The position numbers and the translations under genes are program-made. This document shows positions 35,401 to 46,146 of a stretch of 64,000 nt of DNA, in pieces. This DNA is from Toxorhynchites rutilus septentrionalis. Taxonomy: Eukaryota > Arthropoda > Insecta > Diptera > Culicidae. The stretch lies in NCBI RefSeq assembly GCF_029784135.1, contig NC_073746.1, positions 116,682,035 through 116,746,034 on the forward strand, written 5' to 3'. How positions within the stretch are numbered: the stretch's first letter is position 1; every line of letters begins with the position of its first letter. The notes beneath the pieces are model-generated. The model searched no databases and was not told the origin of the DNA. It was given only the letters and a program-made list of their open reading frames with translations.

Positions 35401-38400
35401 TATGTTGATTTAGAGAGGGAAACGAATCTACCAGATCAGCAGGTTCGAAAGCAGCTTGAAATTGGGAAAAATTTGAATGACAATTTTTACTTCATGTTAT
35501 TTGTTTACTTAAAACACCTAGCAATAAACTTTGTTTGACCATTTCTATAGAAATTCAATGACTTTTCCACTGAAACACAATAGACGACAGGAATGACAAA
35601 GCCGATTGCATCTTTTTCCTATGCGTACGAGTTTTAACTGCTCTAGGATAGTATTCCAGATAGCCGTGTGAGATTGAATGGCCTTTACGTTCCCTTTGTA
35701 ACTTGTACCGTCTCAACGTATGCATTAAACTAGCGTCATTTATTAATACTTAGTTGAGATTTTTTAAGCCAAATAACACGCATTGAATGTATTCCGAGGG
35801 GCAAGCTCTAGAATACGCGTGACCACAGTGCAAGTCAATGGAAATTTCTTCGACAAAAAACAGGAAGTGGGTTATATCTATGGTATAATCGCAAGGGTGA
35901 CGTAGGACTATCGTTGATTTAGAGATCATTTGTTTGAAGTTGAATATAAATCCATTCTGAATGAATAAATAAATGAATATTTGGGGGACTTCGAAAACGA
36001 GAGCGTTGCGTTGGAGGTACAAGGTTTTATGCATCCAATATAGGATACGAAAAACCTTGTTCTGAAGAATAGTCTTCAAAAGCTTTCCTGCTAACTGCAC
36101 TTGATTGACAAATCACAAAACCAAAGGTATTATATAGATATTTTATGGATAGAAAACATTAAAATAAACTCTTTCGCTTGAATGTAATTTTCAATTCCAA
36201 GGGGAACTGGCAGATTATTTTCCAGCAACGATTAGATATTTCCACATTTTCCTCGATACTGGAAGCCCACCAGTAGTTAATACTAACTCGATAACCACCT
36301 GTTAATAGCACTGGATTGAAAAATATTTGGTCACAGTGTTACATGGATAGAAAACATTAAAATAAACTCTTTCACATGAGTGTATTTTTAAATTCCCAAA
36401 GGAACTGGCAGATTATTTTCCAGCAATGATTTGATCTTTCCGGAACTTTCTCGATGCTGAATGGCATCCAAACGGAAAGAATTCCGCGCGTGTATGTGTC
36501 GATCCTTCGCCGTCCACCTCGTCCAGCACGTTAGGCAACGATGTTGTCTTGTCGATGTCCTCACGAAAAATGAATGCGTCTCACCACCAGAATATCGCTT
36601 AAGTATGTTTTTTTTGTGTGATTGAATCGAGAGAAGGTGTGGTTCACGATGGCAATTTGGAAGGCAAACTACAGGGGAATAAACTTTCTGAGCTCGAAAC
36701 TTTCGGCGACTGAGCAATAATCGATTGCGTGCGCATACAATATTGGATACGGAAATATCCTACTGATGGGGAAGAATAATCTTCAGAAGCTTTCCTGCTA
36801 ATTACACTTGGTTGAAAAATTACAAAATCAAATGTATTTAGTCGCTGTGTTATTTGGTTAGAAAACATTAAAATAAACTCTTTCACATGAATGTATTTTT
36901 AAATTCCCAGAGGAACTGGCAGATTATATTCCAGAAATGATTAGATCTTTCCGAAACTTTCTCGATGCTGAATGGCATCCAAACGGAAAAAATTCCGCGC
37001 GTGTATGTGTGTGTAGCGATGTCTTCCCGGGGAACCGTTTGTGGCATCACTCTCCTCCTGATGGATTCCCTTCTGGCCTAAGGTGCACAAACAGGCTCTT
37101 GGTGACACCGTTCATCCGCGCTTTCGTGATAAACACGAAGAGCTTCACCACAACAGCGACAACATGCTCCAATCGCTGTTCAATTAGAACTGAGTGGATT
37201 TTCCAAGCGGCGCTCGCTTATATACCGATTGGTGATTTCAATAGCCTGTTTTGAGAACAATTTTAAGGCTATTGAAACAAGTTTTTGGATCAAAAAGTAA
37301 CAAGAGTATAACGCGTATACATTATATCTTTCGAATGAAGTGTTCATCATACCATTTCGTTCAGTTGTTTAGGAGCTATTAACGCTCAAAATCTCGGTCT
37401 CCGGCGTATTGCTTTCGGTTTCGAAACTTTGATTTTACACCCCGGTATAGAAATGAAAAACGTAGTCCTACGTCAAAATGCCCCGGTTAGAACGGGAATC
37501 GAACCCGAACACCCGGCATGATCATGTGAGAAACTAACCACTGTGATGCCGCTAAGCCATGTGAGATAGCAGTTGCTTATCTTGCAAACAACCGGAGTTC
37601 GAATCCAATCGGAGCAATATTCTTAACCAGCACCAACACTCATTCTAAGTATTTTTACCCCCTCCCACTAAAAATCAATTGAATAATTCCTATTTCTAGA
37701 AACATAAATGTTGTCATATATACAAATGGCGAGTCGTGAGGTTATAAAAATATTTATACCTAACGAACATTTCAGCCATTTGTTTTTTTTGTTTGCCTGT
37801 AGTAAATCGTATATAACGGGTATTTCAATAGGGACGCTACAAAAGTAGACCGATAGGGACAGCAAACGACGCCATACTTTTTCCCGCTCTCTTGACATTT
37901 CTTTTCAGTAAGGTTTGCCATTTCATAACGGAAAGATATGCGATCCAACAACGAGTCGAGATTATTAAAATTTACTACCGAAATTCGGAGTCAATGGCTT
38001 CAACTTTGAGAGCGCTACGTCCTGTTTATGGTCGTCATAGCCGTCCTGCCAGATCAACAATCGATCGAGCGTCTAGTGGACAAATTTGAATTCACAGGCA
38101 CAGTACAAAATATTTCCGTGCCATTGAGACAAAGAAGTGCCCGTAGTGTGAAGAATATTGCTGCCGCTAGCGCATCAATTGAGGAAGACTCAAATCAGCC
38201 TTTCACACGCCGTTCTCAAGCGTTGGGCATCTCTGTGACGTCGTTGTGGGGAATTTTGCGATAAGATCTTGGCCTACATCCTTACAAGATCAAATTGACG
38301 CAAGAACTGAAGCGTCGTATGTTCGTTGGGCTGAGCAACAACATGAAAATGATTCGGATTTTCATCGAAAAATCATCTTCAGCGTAAATCGAAAGAATTT

Positions 38401-41400
38401 TATCGAATCGAGTTCTATCTCGAACGTCATGTGTTGCGAATTACATATTTCGAAATGTTGCCGAAATGTTTTCCAAAGTAATATATCAGGAATGCAACAA
38501 GCAAACAAAACAGCTCGAAAAACTATGCCGACCGCTTTCCCCAGACTGTATCTATAACAGCGAAATAGAGCTAACGAGTTCAACTAGAATTACATAATAG
38601 GCCCCAATATGTGATTTTAGAATTTTCTAACTTCTCACTCTTCACTTCCTTCCTTCCTTGTTTGTATTAGAGAGGCTTTAAACTTTGCAGTTCATTCGCC
38701 TCTAACTCTTCACTGTTATTCTATTCATGACTATATTTCTTGAAAGAAATCTGCACAATTAATTCACTTTACTTATCATAGTTTTAAAATTAAAATTCGC
38801 AGTTATTAAAGGCTAAGTTTTTTTTCCAAAAAAAAAGTTTTCATTGATTTTTGAAACCTTAGAATTTTTAATTGGTCATTTAACAAATAATATTCCTGGA
38901 GAAAACATTGTTGAAATTGTTCCTAGTGACATTTTTTGCTTTATTATAAGTTAAGGTCGTGCAGCTGGATGTGTTAATATCAACATTAGGTTTACAGGAT
39001 GCGTCATTTTGGCATTTTTTTAAAAAGAAAATTACCAAAACCGTTTGCATTTTAATTTTATTTCTTGTAATTATTTTTATCCATTGATCGAGATAAATAA
39101 ATATTCTTTTTTCTTCAAAAGTGTTGAGATATTGCAATTTTCTATGTGGTATACCTATCTCTACGGATGCATCAATTCGACGCGATCGTAATGTAGACAA
39201 CATTTTGAATAAACATGCTAACACCACATCAGTAATAAAAAGAAATATACCGACAATACTTTGATACGTTATCACCATTATCCGATATCATAATCTTAAA
39301 TGAAAGAAGCGATAAACAACAGGTGCCGAAAAACAACAATTGAAAAAACGAATCGTAGAATGTTAATTGTTGTCAGAGTTCGAAAAGATTCTGAAGATTT
39401 CAGTTGTTCGAATATTTAAAAATAAAATGCTAGAATATTTTTTGAATTAGTAATATCATTGTGAACCTAAATTTTAAACTATTTTGACAAAAATGCCTTC
39501 TTTATCATTTATATAGGTCTAGGAAAGGAAATAAAATTCTGCTCGTATTTGTGAGGGCAGTTCTGGTTCTGAAGAAGATGAAAATGATGTGATTCGAGGA
39601 GGGAATCGAGATTTTGGAATCAAAAGATGCAGGAGAATCATTCATTTGAACAACATGACAGAACATGCTGAGAGTTATACTGAAGAAGAAGCACTTCGTG
39701 TTTTGAAAAACAATTGGGAGAATTCACCACAAAATTACCAAATACGATGCTCAGGGATGATTTTATGGAAATGCTTCGATTTGTCCGATTTGATAAAAAA
39801 AAATCCGAACGATCTTAACATTTACGCATCGACAAATTTACTATGATATCCGAAATATAGAATCAATTTATACACAATAGGATGAATTTGTAGTTCTAAT
39901 GTTAGCCGAACTGTATCTTCATCGTGACAGAAATATAACCGCGGATTATTTTCTCACCAGTAATCCTCCAGCTTAATAAATAGTAGCAAAAGAACCAGTT
40001 TAGTTGGTACTAATCGAGTCAAGAAAGTTAAAATGAGGTTGTATTCTTCAAAAAATTTATAAATCTTACAACTAATATGTTTTATTGAGGTTAGCAAAAA
40101 AACCTTATAAAATGGTCACGGCAATAGGTGGTGGGATATTTCATCCATTGCGTTTGAAGGTGACACTATCCTAGACTAGCTGGCGGGCGCCTAGGAAAAC
40201 CTACGTGGGCGACCGGTAGACCGCGGACTACCGATTGGCCATCCCTGATATAGATTATCTGTAAACCGAACGAACTGTATGAGCAATGCGTTATCTTATG
40301 AAATTAATTTAAGAATTGATATTTTATTGAATATTTAACATTGGAACCTTGCTCTCATCGACCGAATGAAAATATCAAATGAAACAGAATAAACGAACGA
40401 ACCGGAACACAAGGATGTAACTACCAGATGTGATAATAACTTGTTGTGCGGTGCAAAATTTAATTTGTTCCTCCTTTTCCATTTTCTTGCGCAGCGGATG
40501 GATTTGGGCGAATGTCCAAAGGTGCACGATCTTGCCCTCCGAGCCGATTTCGAGAACGCTTCAAAGAAAAAGGATTACTACTATGATGTCGACGTAAGTA
40601 AAACACACCATATCTAACTGTTGTTACAAATGATCGAAAGTTAATCTTTCTTTTTTTTTCTGCCCTCAAGGCAATGGAACACCTGCAGGCCTTCATTGCC
40701 GATTGTGATCGACGGACTGAAGCGGCGAAAAAACGGCTAGCCGAGACACAGGAGGAACTGACCGCCGAGGTGGGAGCGAAAGCCAACGCGGTTCACGAGC
40801 TGGCGGAGGAAATTGGTAAGAAACTTGCGAAAGCTGAAGCTTTAGGTGAGGCAGGACAGGTCGAGGAAAGTATGAAGTTGATGTCCGAGATCGATGAGCT
40901 GCGAGCGAAGAAGACCAAGGCCGAACAGGAGTATCGGAGTGCTATACCGGCTAGTAGCTACCAGCAACAGAAACTGCGTGTTTGCGAGGTTTGTTCGGCG
41001 TACCTTGGCATCCACGACAACGATGTCCGATTGGCGGATCATTTTGGTGGTAAGCTGCATTTGGGTTTCTTGGCGATTCGTGAGAAGTTGATAGAGCTGG
41101 AGAAAACGGCTGCTCCGAGACAGAAAGAGCTTAGGAAAAGTGGACGTCGCGATGCCGACTTTGAGGAGGGTCGCGGTCGGTCGCGGTTTGTCGGTGGACG
41201 TGAGCTGGACAGGCGGTCGCGGGCTTTAGTTCGCAGCAAGGATCGCGAACGTCGAGATGAGTAAGTAACACTTAACATATATTCATTTCGGTAAGGTTAA
41301 TTAATGAATTCGTTTATATTGCAGTCGCACCGAACGCAAACGCTCCTCGGAACGTTCGGATCGGCGTCGCTCGAAAAGTCGTGATCGACGTTCGCGAAGC

Positions 41401-41553
41401 CGCGATCGCCAATCGGACAACAATAAGGATCGGGATCGGGAACGTCACGAGCGCAATCGTGATCGCGGTGATCGTGACCGAGACCGTGACCGCGATCGCG
41501 ATCACAGGGATCGTCGTCGCCGTTCGCATTCTCGGGAAAGATCAAGACGGTAA
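32472..41553 (+). CDS. Luc7L: LUC7-like U1 snRNP splicing factor, complete
   Basis: Luc7 proteins are U1 snRNP-associated factors that stabilise 5' splice-site selection in the nucleus. Coding exons are 32472-32532, 32734-32828, 40495-40593, 40671-41260 and 41325-41553. All are GT-AG and in phase, giving 357 aa. Visible features are the N-terminal QMRAMLDQLMGTSRNG helix and a first CCCH-type zinc finger (CKSFLLGCCPHEIL...CPKVH). A long helical coiled coil (AMEHLQAF... to MKLMSEIDELRAKK) follows, then a second zinc finger, QQKLRVCEVCSAYLGIHDND with DVRLADHFGGKLHLGF. An RS/RD-rich tail rich in DRDRDRDR repeats follows. Intron 2 is 7.7 kb and packed with transposons. A GTAAGC donor overlapping the stop (41550) and an acceptor at 41604 would remove 55 nt and give an alternative 31-residue tail ending FGQLTEFKP at 41698. 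Confidence 0.95.
33000..35039. other. LUC7 intron 2, 5' part without recognisable features
   Basis: This is intronic AT-rich sequence. No transposase-like or host-like frame was found here. Confidence 0.45.
35862..37478. mobile_element. CGTAGTC-family member in LUC7 intron 2
   Basis: The left end AGTGGGTTATATCTATGGTA, then GTGACGTAGGACTATCG, matches 46655-46708. The right end is AACGTAGTCCTACGTCAAAA (to 37478). Internally a block of about 170 bp (GGAACTGGCAGATTATTTTCC...AGAAAACATTAAAATAAACT) is tandemly repeated three times. A promoter-like module on the minus strand sits near the right end. Confidence 0.55.
37217..37274 (-). promoter_or_regulatory. Inverted repeat + CCAAT + TATA module
   Basis: Read on the minus strand: CAATAGCC (37274-37267), a 20-nt spacer, GGCTATTG (37246-37239), then CCAAT (37232-37228) and TATATAAG (37224-37217). 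The same arrangement recurs at 49484-49543. It resembles a compact Pol II promoter of the type found in histone genes, but no intact coding sequence follows. Confidence 0.45.
37486..37567 (-). other. tRNA-like (B-box) sequence, tRNA-derived relic
   Basis: The minus strand reads GGCTTAGCGGCATCACAGTG, then GTTAG, and later GGGTTCGATTCCCGTTCTAA. This gives an A-box-like TAGCGG...GTGGTTAG and a perfect Pol III B box GGTTCGATTCC in the right spacing. The acceptor stem is not convincingly paired, so I call it a tRNA-derived pseudogene or SINE head rather than a functional tRNA. A plus-strand B box (GAGTTCGAATCC) follows at about 37598. Confidence 0.5.
37819..38585 (+). pseudogene. Mariner-like (IS630 superfamily) transposase relic
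   Basis: The 5' terminal-type sequence CGCTACAAAAGTAGACCGAT and GGGACAGCAAACGACGCCAT is followed by a degraded transposase N-terminal half. The pieces are YAIQQRVEIIKIYYRNSESM, QSIERLVDKFEFTGTVQNIS, LRQRSARSVKNIAAASASIE, RRSQALGISVTSLWGILR and DLGLHPYKIKLTQELKRR, followed by FHRKIIFS. These correspond to the HTH domains of the DUF4817/mariner-type family. Several frame changes are needed, and the catalytic half after KIIFS is lost. Confidence 0.75.
38647..38704 (-). mobile_element. Micro-retroposon copy (58 bp, TSD ACTCTTCACT)
   Basis: The plus strand reads a CCTTCCTTCCTTG tract, then AGAGGCTTTAAACTTTGCAG, then TTCATTCGCCTCTA. It lies between identical ACTCTTCACT copies (38637-38646, 38705-38714). 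On the minus strand this is a 40-nt body with a (GGAA)n-type tail. Confidence 0.8.
39640..39985 (+). pseudogene. piggyBac transposase relic
   Basis: The plus strand keeps RDDFMEMLRFVRFDKK, SERS, HLRIDKFTMISEI and NQFIHNRMN in near-continuous reading (about 39750-39895). This is the segment preceding the first catalytic Asp of piggyBac transposases, where FDDK/RSQRL...DKF...ISEIWNRFI is typical. An upstream EEALRVLKNNWENSPQNY fits the same protein. NITADYFLTSNPPA (about 39936) corresponds to the family's DNFFTSLPLA motif. Stops and frameshifts abound. It lies in LUC7 intron 2. Confidence 0.7.
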
Positions 41554-41852
41554 GCATTGCCAGCTCGGGAGCAATCGAACCATTGTCACTTTTCGCATAC
41601 ATAGAAATCAAGTTTTGGAGACAACGACGACCACAGGAAAAACGGGGATCGATCAAACATACAACTATTTCGGACAGCTGACAGAGTTTAAACCGTAAGC
41701 AATATCTTTTCGAATCGCTATCACACAATGCTCGTACGATTTGTTCATTTTCTTTTTTCTTTAATTGAGAGTAGTGAATCATAAAAAAAAGTTTCATTTA
41801 TGGTGAAATCGAAACGGATCATAGAAAAGTATGATCTTGAAAAGTTAACAGC

Positions 41853-41858
41853 AACAAA
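41853..41858 (+). terminator. Candidate polyadenylation signal of LUC7-like
   Basis: AATAAA lies about 300 nt after the stop codon (155 nt after the alternative stop). Another AATAAA at about 42352 is a second candidate. The following 41860-43280 shows no recognisable gene. Confidence 0.45.
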
Positions 41859-43289
41859 TAAATTGACATTAACGATAATGAATACAAAACGTCATTTGCT
41901 GAATGAGGTGCATTTAGAGACGCAAATTGTGCGAATTTGAAACTTTCATTGATTGAAACAAAATATCAATACAATTGGCCGAGATTAGATTTTTCTCCTA
42001 CATCATACATCAGTGTCATAAAAAGTGTTTCTCATGGCGCGTCGGTGTTTTCTATCAGGATTGGGATTCAACGATCGGTAAGAACCTTTTTCTAATTTTT
42101 CATAAGTCAGAGCGGTCTTTGCTCTGATAGAGTTCATTTTTCCAGTTGCAAATCTTTTGCAATTATTTCTTTTTGTGGAGTAATCGTGCAACTAATATTG
42201 ATAGAAATAATATTTTATTCTTTAATAATATTTAATATATACAAACACACACCCAACTCGCTGAACGAACGTGTTTAGTTTCTAAGGGTAGAGCTATTAA
42301 ATATTACAATTATTAAATAGATGTGTATTGTAAAGATGGAAGGAATGAAACAATAAAGCATTTTATTTGCACTTGCGCTGGGTGGTTATGTGGGAAAGAA
42401 AATCCATAATCAGTTTGGGGTTATCGTGGGAGAAGATGTTCGACTATTGGGTCGCATAAGGTATGTCCACAGCAAAACTTAGCCGAAGAAATACTCGCCG
42501 TAAAGATTCATTATATTTTTTTTTTCATAGAAGGAACAATTCATCATAATGAGGGAGAAGTTGGCTTTAAATTCACATCAAGAAACTGTTAGTTCGTCAT
42601 ATTATATCCAAATACTCCAGTTGCAAAAGGTTTTGCGGCAAGCTATAGGGGAAAGCTTCGAAACAGATGAAGGCCACTACCAGTTTTTTTTTTATCTAAG
42701 AAACATTCAAGAATCACTTGTAAGCGGATAGATCATCATCTCCAATTAAAACTTCTATTCGGTCATCGGTAGTCATTCGGATAGGATGTTTTTGTTGGTG
42801 TAGTGATTAGAACAAAAAATCTATCATCCTTGCTCAAGGCGAAGTGGTTTCTTTTGTTATCTTCTTTTCTATTGGACTGTGTATAGAACAAATGAATTGG
42901 TAAATAAAAGAAAACAGTAGTGTGTTCCGTACACAATGATAAAGCGAGAACTTTCCTGAACTACGTGCACCGGAGCACAACTGTTTTATACGCAATCATA
43001 GCTATGCCTGCGATCAATCGATTGAGGTGCGCTTCGAAGTATTTTATATAATTATTAATATTATCGTTATTATTATTTATTATTGTAAAATATAATTGTA
43101 TGAAACATCCGCATTAAGGATGTCAGAGTGCGGGAGATCTCCTAAAATAAGACTATAGACTCTTCCTTGGTTGCTCAAAAAGAGGTAGGAAAGTCACTCA
43201 AGTGCAATCCCGCTTCAGAAGGTATATCTTCTGAAAAGGAGTCAGTCTACCACTCAATCCTCGATTCCTCATCACCGCTCCCTCTCAAT

Positions 43290-45305
43290 CCTCGTTGGTT
43301 GTGTAACCTTTGTTACGCATCACTTCACGCACCCGGTTCGGCATGGATTCCACCAACTTCTGGCACGTGGTGACCGGGATGGCGTACCAACAAGCTTGGA
43401 TCCTTGGTGTGTGGAATACACACGAATTCCCCGAGTGGGCTTTCAGATTTTCAGCGCAGAAGAGCGGCCATATGGTGATATGCAGCGACAGACATCAGGG
43501 TCCCAACTCCAGGGTCCAGCTATACAAAAACAACATCCCTCGCCGAAAAACGCTAAAGATCCTCGGAGTGTTGGTTGACCAAAAACTTAGCTTCCTCCGC
43601 CATTTTGAGGAAGTTAAGAAGAACTGTGCTACCCGGTTGAATCTGTTGAAAATGATCTCCAACCGCACCGGAGCAACAACAGAAAGATTCGGCTACGGGT
43701 GGCCAAAGCTATCATCAGCAGCCGCCTCACCTAAGGTCTCGAACTGACGTGTTTGGATGGAGACAAGCTCCCAAAAACTCTGGCACCCATCTATAATATG
43801 GCACTACGGACTGTCTCCGGCCTCTTGCCATCAACACCAGCTGCCTCTGTCTGCGCTGAAATTGAAGAACCTCCTTTCGATCTAATCATAGACTCGACAA
43901 TCGTAGTCAGGACTGATAGTTTTTTTTTGTCCCAAATCAGCGGTAGGGGAGAGACCCACCTGACCGCCCTTAGCAACACGATCCTGCAGCGGGTGGCGAT
44001 TCCCAACCTCTCTCCGGTGGCGTAACAATCCTGGTTTGGTGCGAACGACTGGAGGTTTCCAACTGTTCTCGTCGAGAACGGTATCAGGAACAACTTCTGA
44101 GCCGGGGTGAGCTCGACCGGTTTGCTAGAATATTTCGAGGCCATCATAGCAGAAATATACCGTCTTCACGAGATCAAATATTCGGACGGCTCAAAAGGAC
44201 CTTCAAGGGTTGGATTTGGGGTAAGCGATAGTAATAATAGTCTAATTTCCAGCAAGAAACTCGCGGACATCTGTCAGGACTTCTCGACCGAGGTGGCCGA
44301 CATCTTCGAGGCAACCACAATTTCATCTTCCAAGCCGTTGTTGGTCGTCTCCGATTCGGCGAGCGCCATTGATGCCATCGGTGCGACCAGGTCCGAACAT
44401 CCATGGGTACAGGCCATCAGGAAGTACCTATTGCCCGACACTGTGCTCATGTGGGCCCCCGGACACAACGGCATCGCAGGGAATGAAGCGGGCGACCGAT
44501 TTACCTGTGTGGTTGCCCCAAATATGATGATCTGCGAAATCTTCATGGAATTAGCGGAAGTATACGAGATGTCTTTTCACGATCTCCCATAGGCTCTCCA
44601 CAGGGTTCAGAACCGGTGACTGCGCTGGCCACGCCATGACGTTGATTTTGTTATCCTGGAACCACTTTTTGGCGGTCATGCCGGTGTGCTTTGAATCGTT
44701 ATCCTGCATGAACAGTCATTTCAGGGGCATCTCCCACTCGGCGTGTGGCAACATAACATCCCTTAGAACCCCCTCACACCATAATGTTTCCTCCTTCATG
44801 CTTGAATGTCTTCGTGGTATACTGTGGCATGTAAGCGCAGGCTAATGGGAGATGGACCCAAGTTTTTTCCGCCCGAGCAGACGAGGTTTACTTTCGTCTC
44901 ATCCGACCACAGTATATTTCGCCACTGCTTTCCTTCTCCGGACCGATCCAATCGAAGTGGTCTTTTGCGAACTTCAGCCACGCCTTCAGATGCTTCGGCG
45001 TCAGCATCGGGACCTTCCAGGGGCTTTTATCGTCTATCCCCTGCTCCACCAACCGCCGCTGATCTGTACGGGAACTCATGGACAAGTTCAGTTCGTCCCG
45101 AATCTTTACGGGATCTTTCTTGGAGGCTCATCCTTCGCGGTCGTTTTCCTTGGGCCATTCGTTTCGGATTTTTTTTTGCGGTCGTAGAGACACGAGAGTT
45201 TTGGATCGTTCCAACTACTGTGCGATTTCGCGCTGGCTGCTACCTGCCTTGGACATTTTGCGGACGACCATCCGCTGTGTGTCCGTGCGCTGTGTTTTGT
45301 TAAGT
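43290..45305 (-). pseudogene. Tc1-like transposase relic, split by a LINE fragment
   Basis: Read on the minus strand from 45305: MVVRKMSKAGSSQREIAQ (HTH), SPWKVPMLTPKHLKAWLKFA, then WRNILWSDETKVNL containing the first catalytic Asp. KTFKHEGGNIMV and the DNDSKHTGMTAKKWF region (second Asp) follow, then LNPVESLWEIVKRHL with the final acid. The C-terminus, YAIPVTTCQKLVESMPNRVR then EVMRNKGYTT, lies at about 43388-43296, beyond a 1.1-kb insertion. Multiple frameshifts are present. Confidence 0.8.
43419..44514 (+). pseudogene. Non-LTR retrotransposon fragment: RT 3' part plus RNase H
   Basis: The segment encodes SAQKSGHMVICSDRH, LKILGVLVDQKLSFLRHF and CATRLNLLKMIS, which are C-terminal RT/thumb motifs of Jockey/I/R1-type LINEs. 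An RNase H domain follows, with YSDGSKGPSRVGFGV (first Asp), STEVADIFEA (Glu), LLVVSDSASAIDAI (Asp) and LMWAPGHNGIAGNEAGDR (last acid). All four RNase H positions are present, but the whole is broken by stops and frame changes. It interrupts the Tc1 relic. GTGTGG at both junctions may be a short target duplication. Confidence 0.8.
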
Positions 45306-45421
45306 ATGCTTAAAACGCATTTTTTAATGAATGACTATTGTTTTAATTACAGAGGGTGTGATAACCGAAATGGGCCTGCATGCGAAAATCTTACGAGTAA
45401 AGGTGCTCGCCATTTTTAAAA

Positions 45422-45680
45422 TTGCCCTCGATGACTGTTAAGATCTTGGACTGTCGCCAGCCCGGAACAGTCTCCCATGAAGCGAATAAGACTAAATTTA
45501 CGCCGGCCTACTCGTTTCGAGTCACCTTCACTGGTTCCGTTTTTCCTGACTACGTGATGGTAGAGAAATTGAGGTTACCCGGGCGACTTTTCATTCCCAA
45601 ACCAATGACTTGTCGAAAGTCAATTGGTTGATGGATTTTGAAATTTACACGGAAAGTTTGTCCTGATTCCGTTTACGTGA
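45422..45680 (+). pseudogene. LINE ORF1 (gag-like) fragment
   Basis: SMTVKILDCRQPGTVSHEAN, FTPAYSFRVTFTGSVFPDYV and EKLRLPGRLFIPKPMTCRKS correspond to the RRM-like part of insect Jockey/X-element ORF1 proteins just before their CCHC knuckles, which are lost. The frame ends soon after PMTCRKSIG. Confidence 0.6.
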
Positions 45681-46146
45681 AAAAAAAAATATTTCGAGTT
45701 ATACCACAAAATAGGTGCGATCTTGATAGATTATATGATAGATTCTCTCTTACTCTTCTTTCATGTAACAATTCTGCTCCAGGTTCAGATAAAATAAAGT
45801 TCTACTTGTTGAAAACTTGTTTTCTTGGAAATTATGGGTCCTGTCAGACAAATTTCACTCTCGGGGTCTGCCGCCTCTATTGAATTGTGAGAAACATTTG
45901 TCGGGAGTCGGGTCTCTTATACACTCAGGTGATGATCTTGCTGCTTTGTGTCATTGTAAACAAACAATGCTTCAATTCATATTCTAGAGTGTAGGTATTG
46001 GTGACTACCATACACTGCATGATTTTCATATGTGTGTGCAAGCGCTGAGTAAAAACGAATGTTTTTGTATTTTTTAAGTGTCAAGTTTCTATAAGACCAG
46101 TTATATTTTCCGTTGATTTAGTTGTTTTGATCAATAAATCCGGAAT

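Larger units (their letters stand above)
35040..37818 (+). mobile_element. CAGCAAAC-type element, interrupted by a CGTAGTC-family insertion
   Basis: It starts CCCAGCAAACATTAAATCGC. The body resembles the 21.5-kb arm up to TTTTAACTGCTC...CCAGATAGCCGTGTGAGAT (about 35668). It resumes at about 37562 with GTGAGATAGC...GGAGTTCGAATCC and continues to CGTATATAA at about 37819. The gap is filled by the 35862-37478 repeat and neighbouring sequence. GTGAGAT at both junctions may be a target duplication. Confidence 0.5.

Noticed and set aside
37486..37567. Functional tRNA gene
   Set aside because: The B box and an A-box-like stretch are present, but no proper acceptor stem or clean cloverleaf could be drawn; it is called a relic instead.
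38880..39278. 132-codon minus-strand frame in LUC7 intron 2
   Set aside because: It is AT-driven and Lys/Ile/Asn-rich, with no conserved motif, and is probably random.
41297..41797. 166-codon minus-strand frame rich in Asp/Arg
   Set aside because: It is antisense to the RD-repeat exon of LUC7-like.
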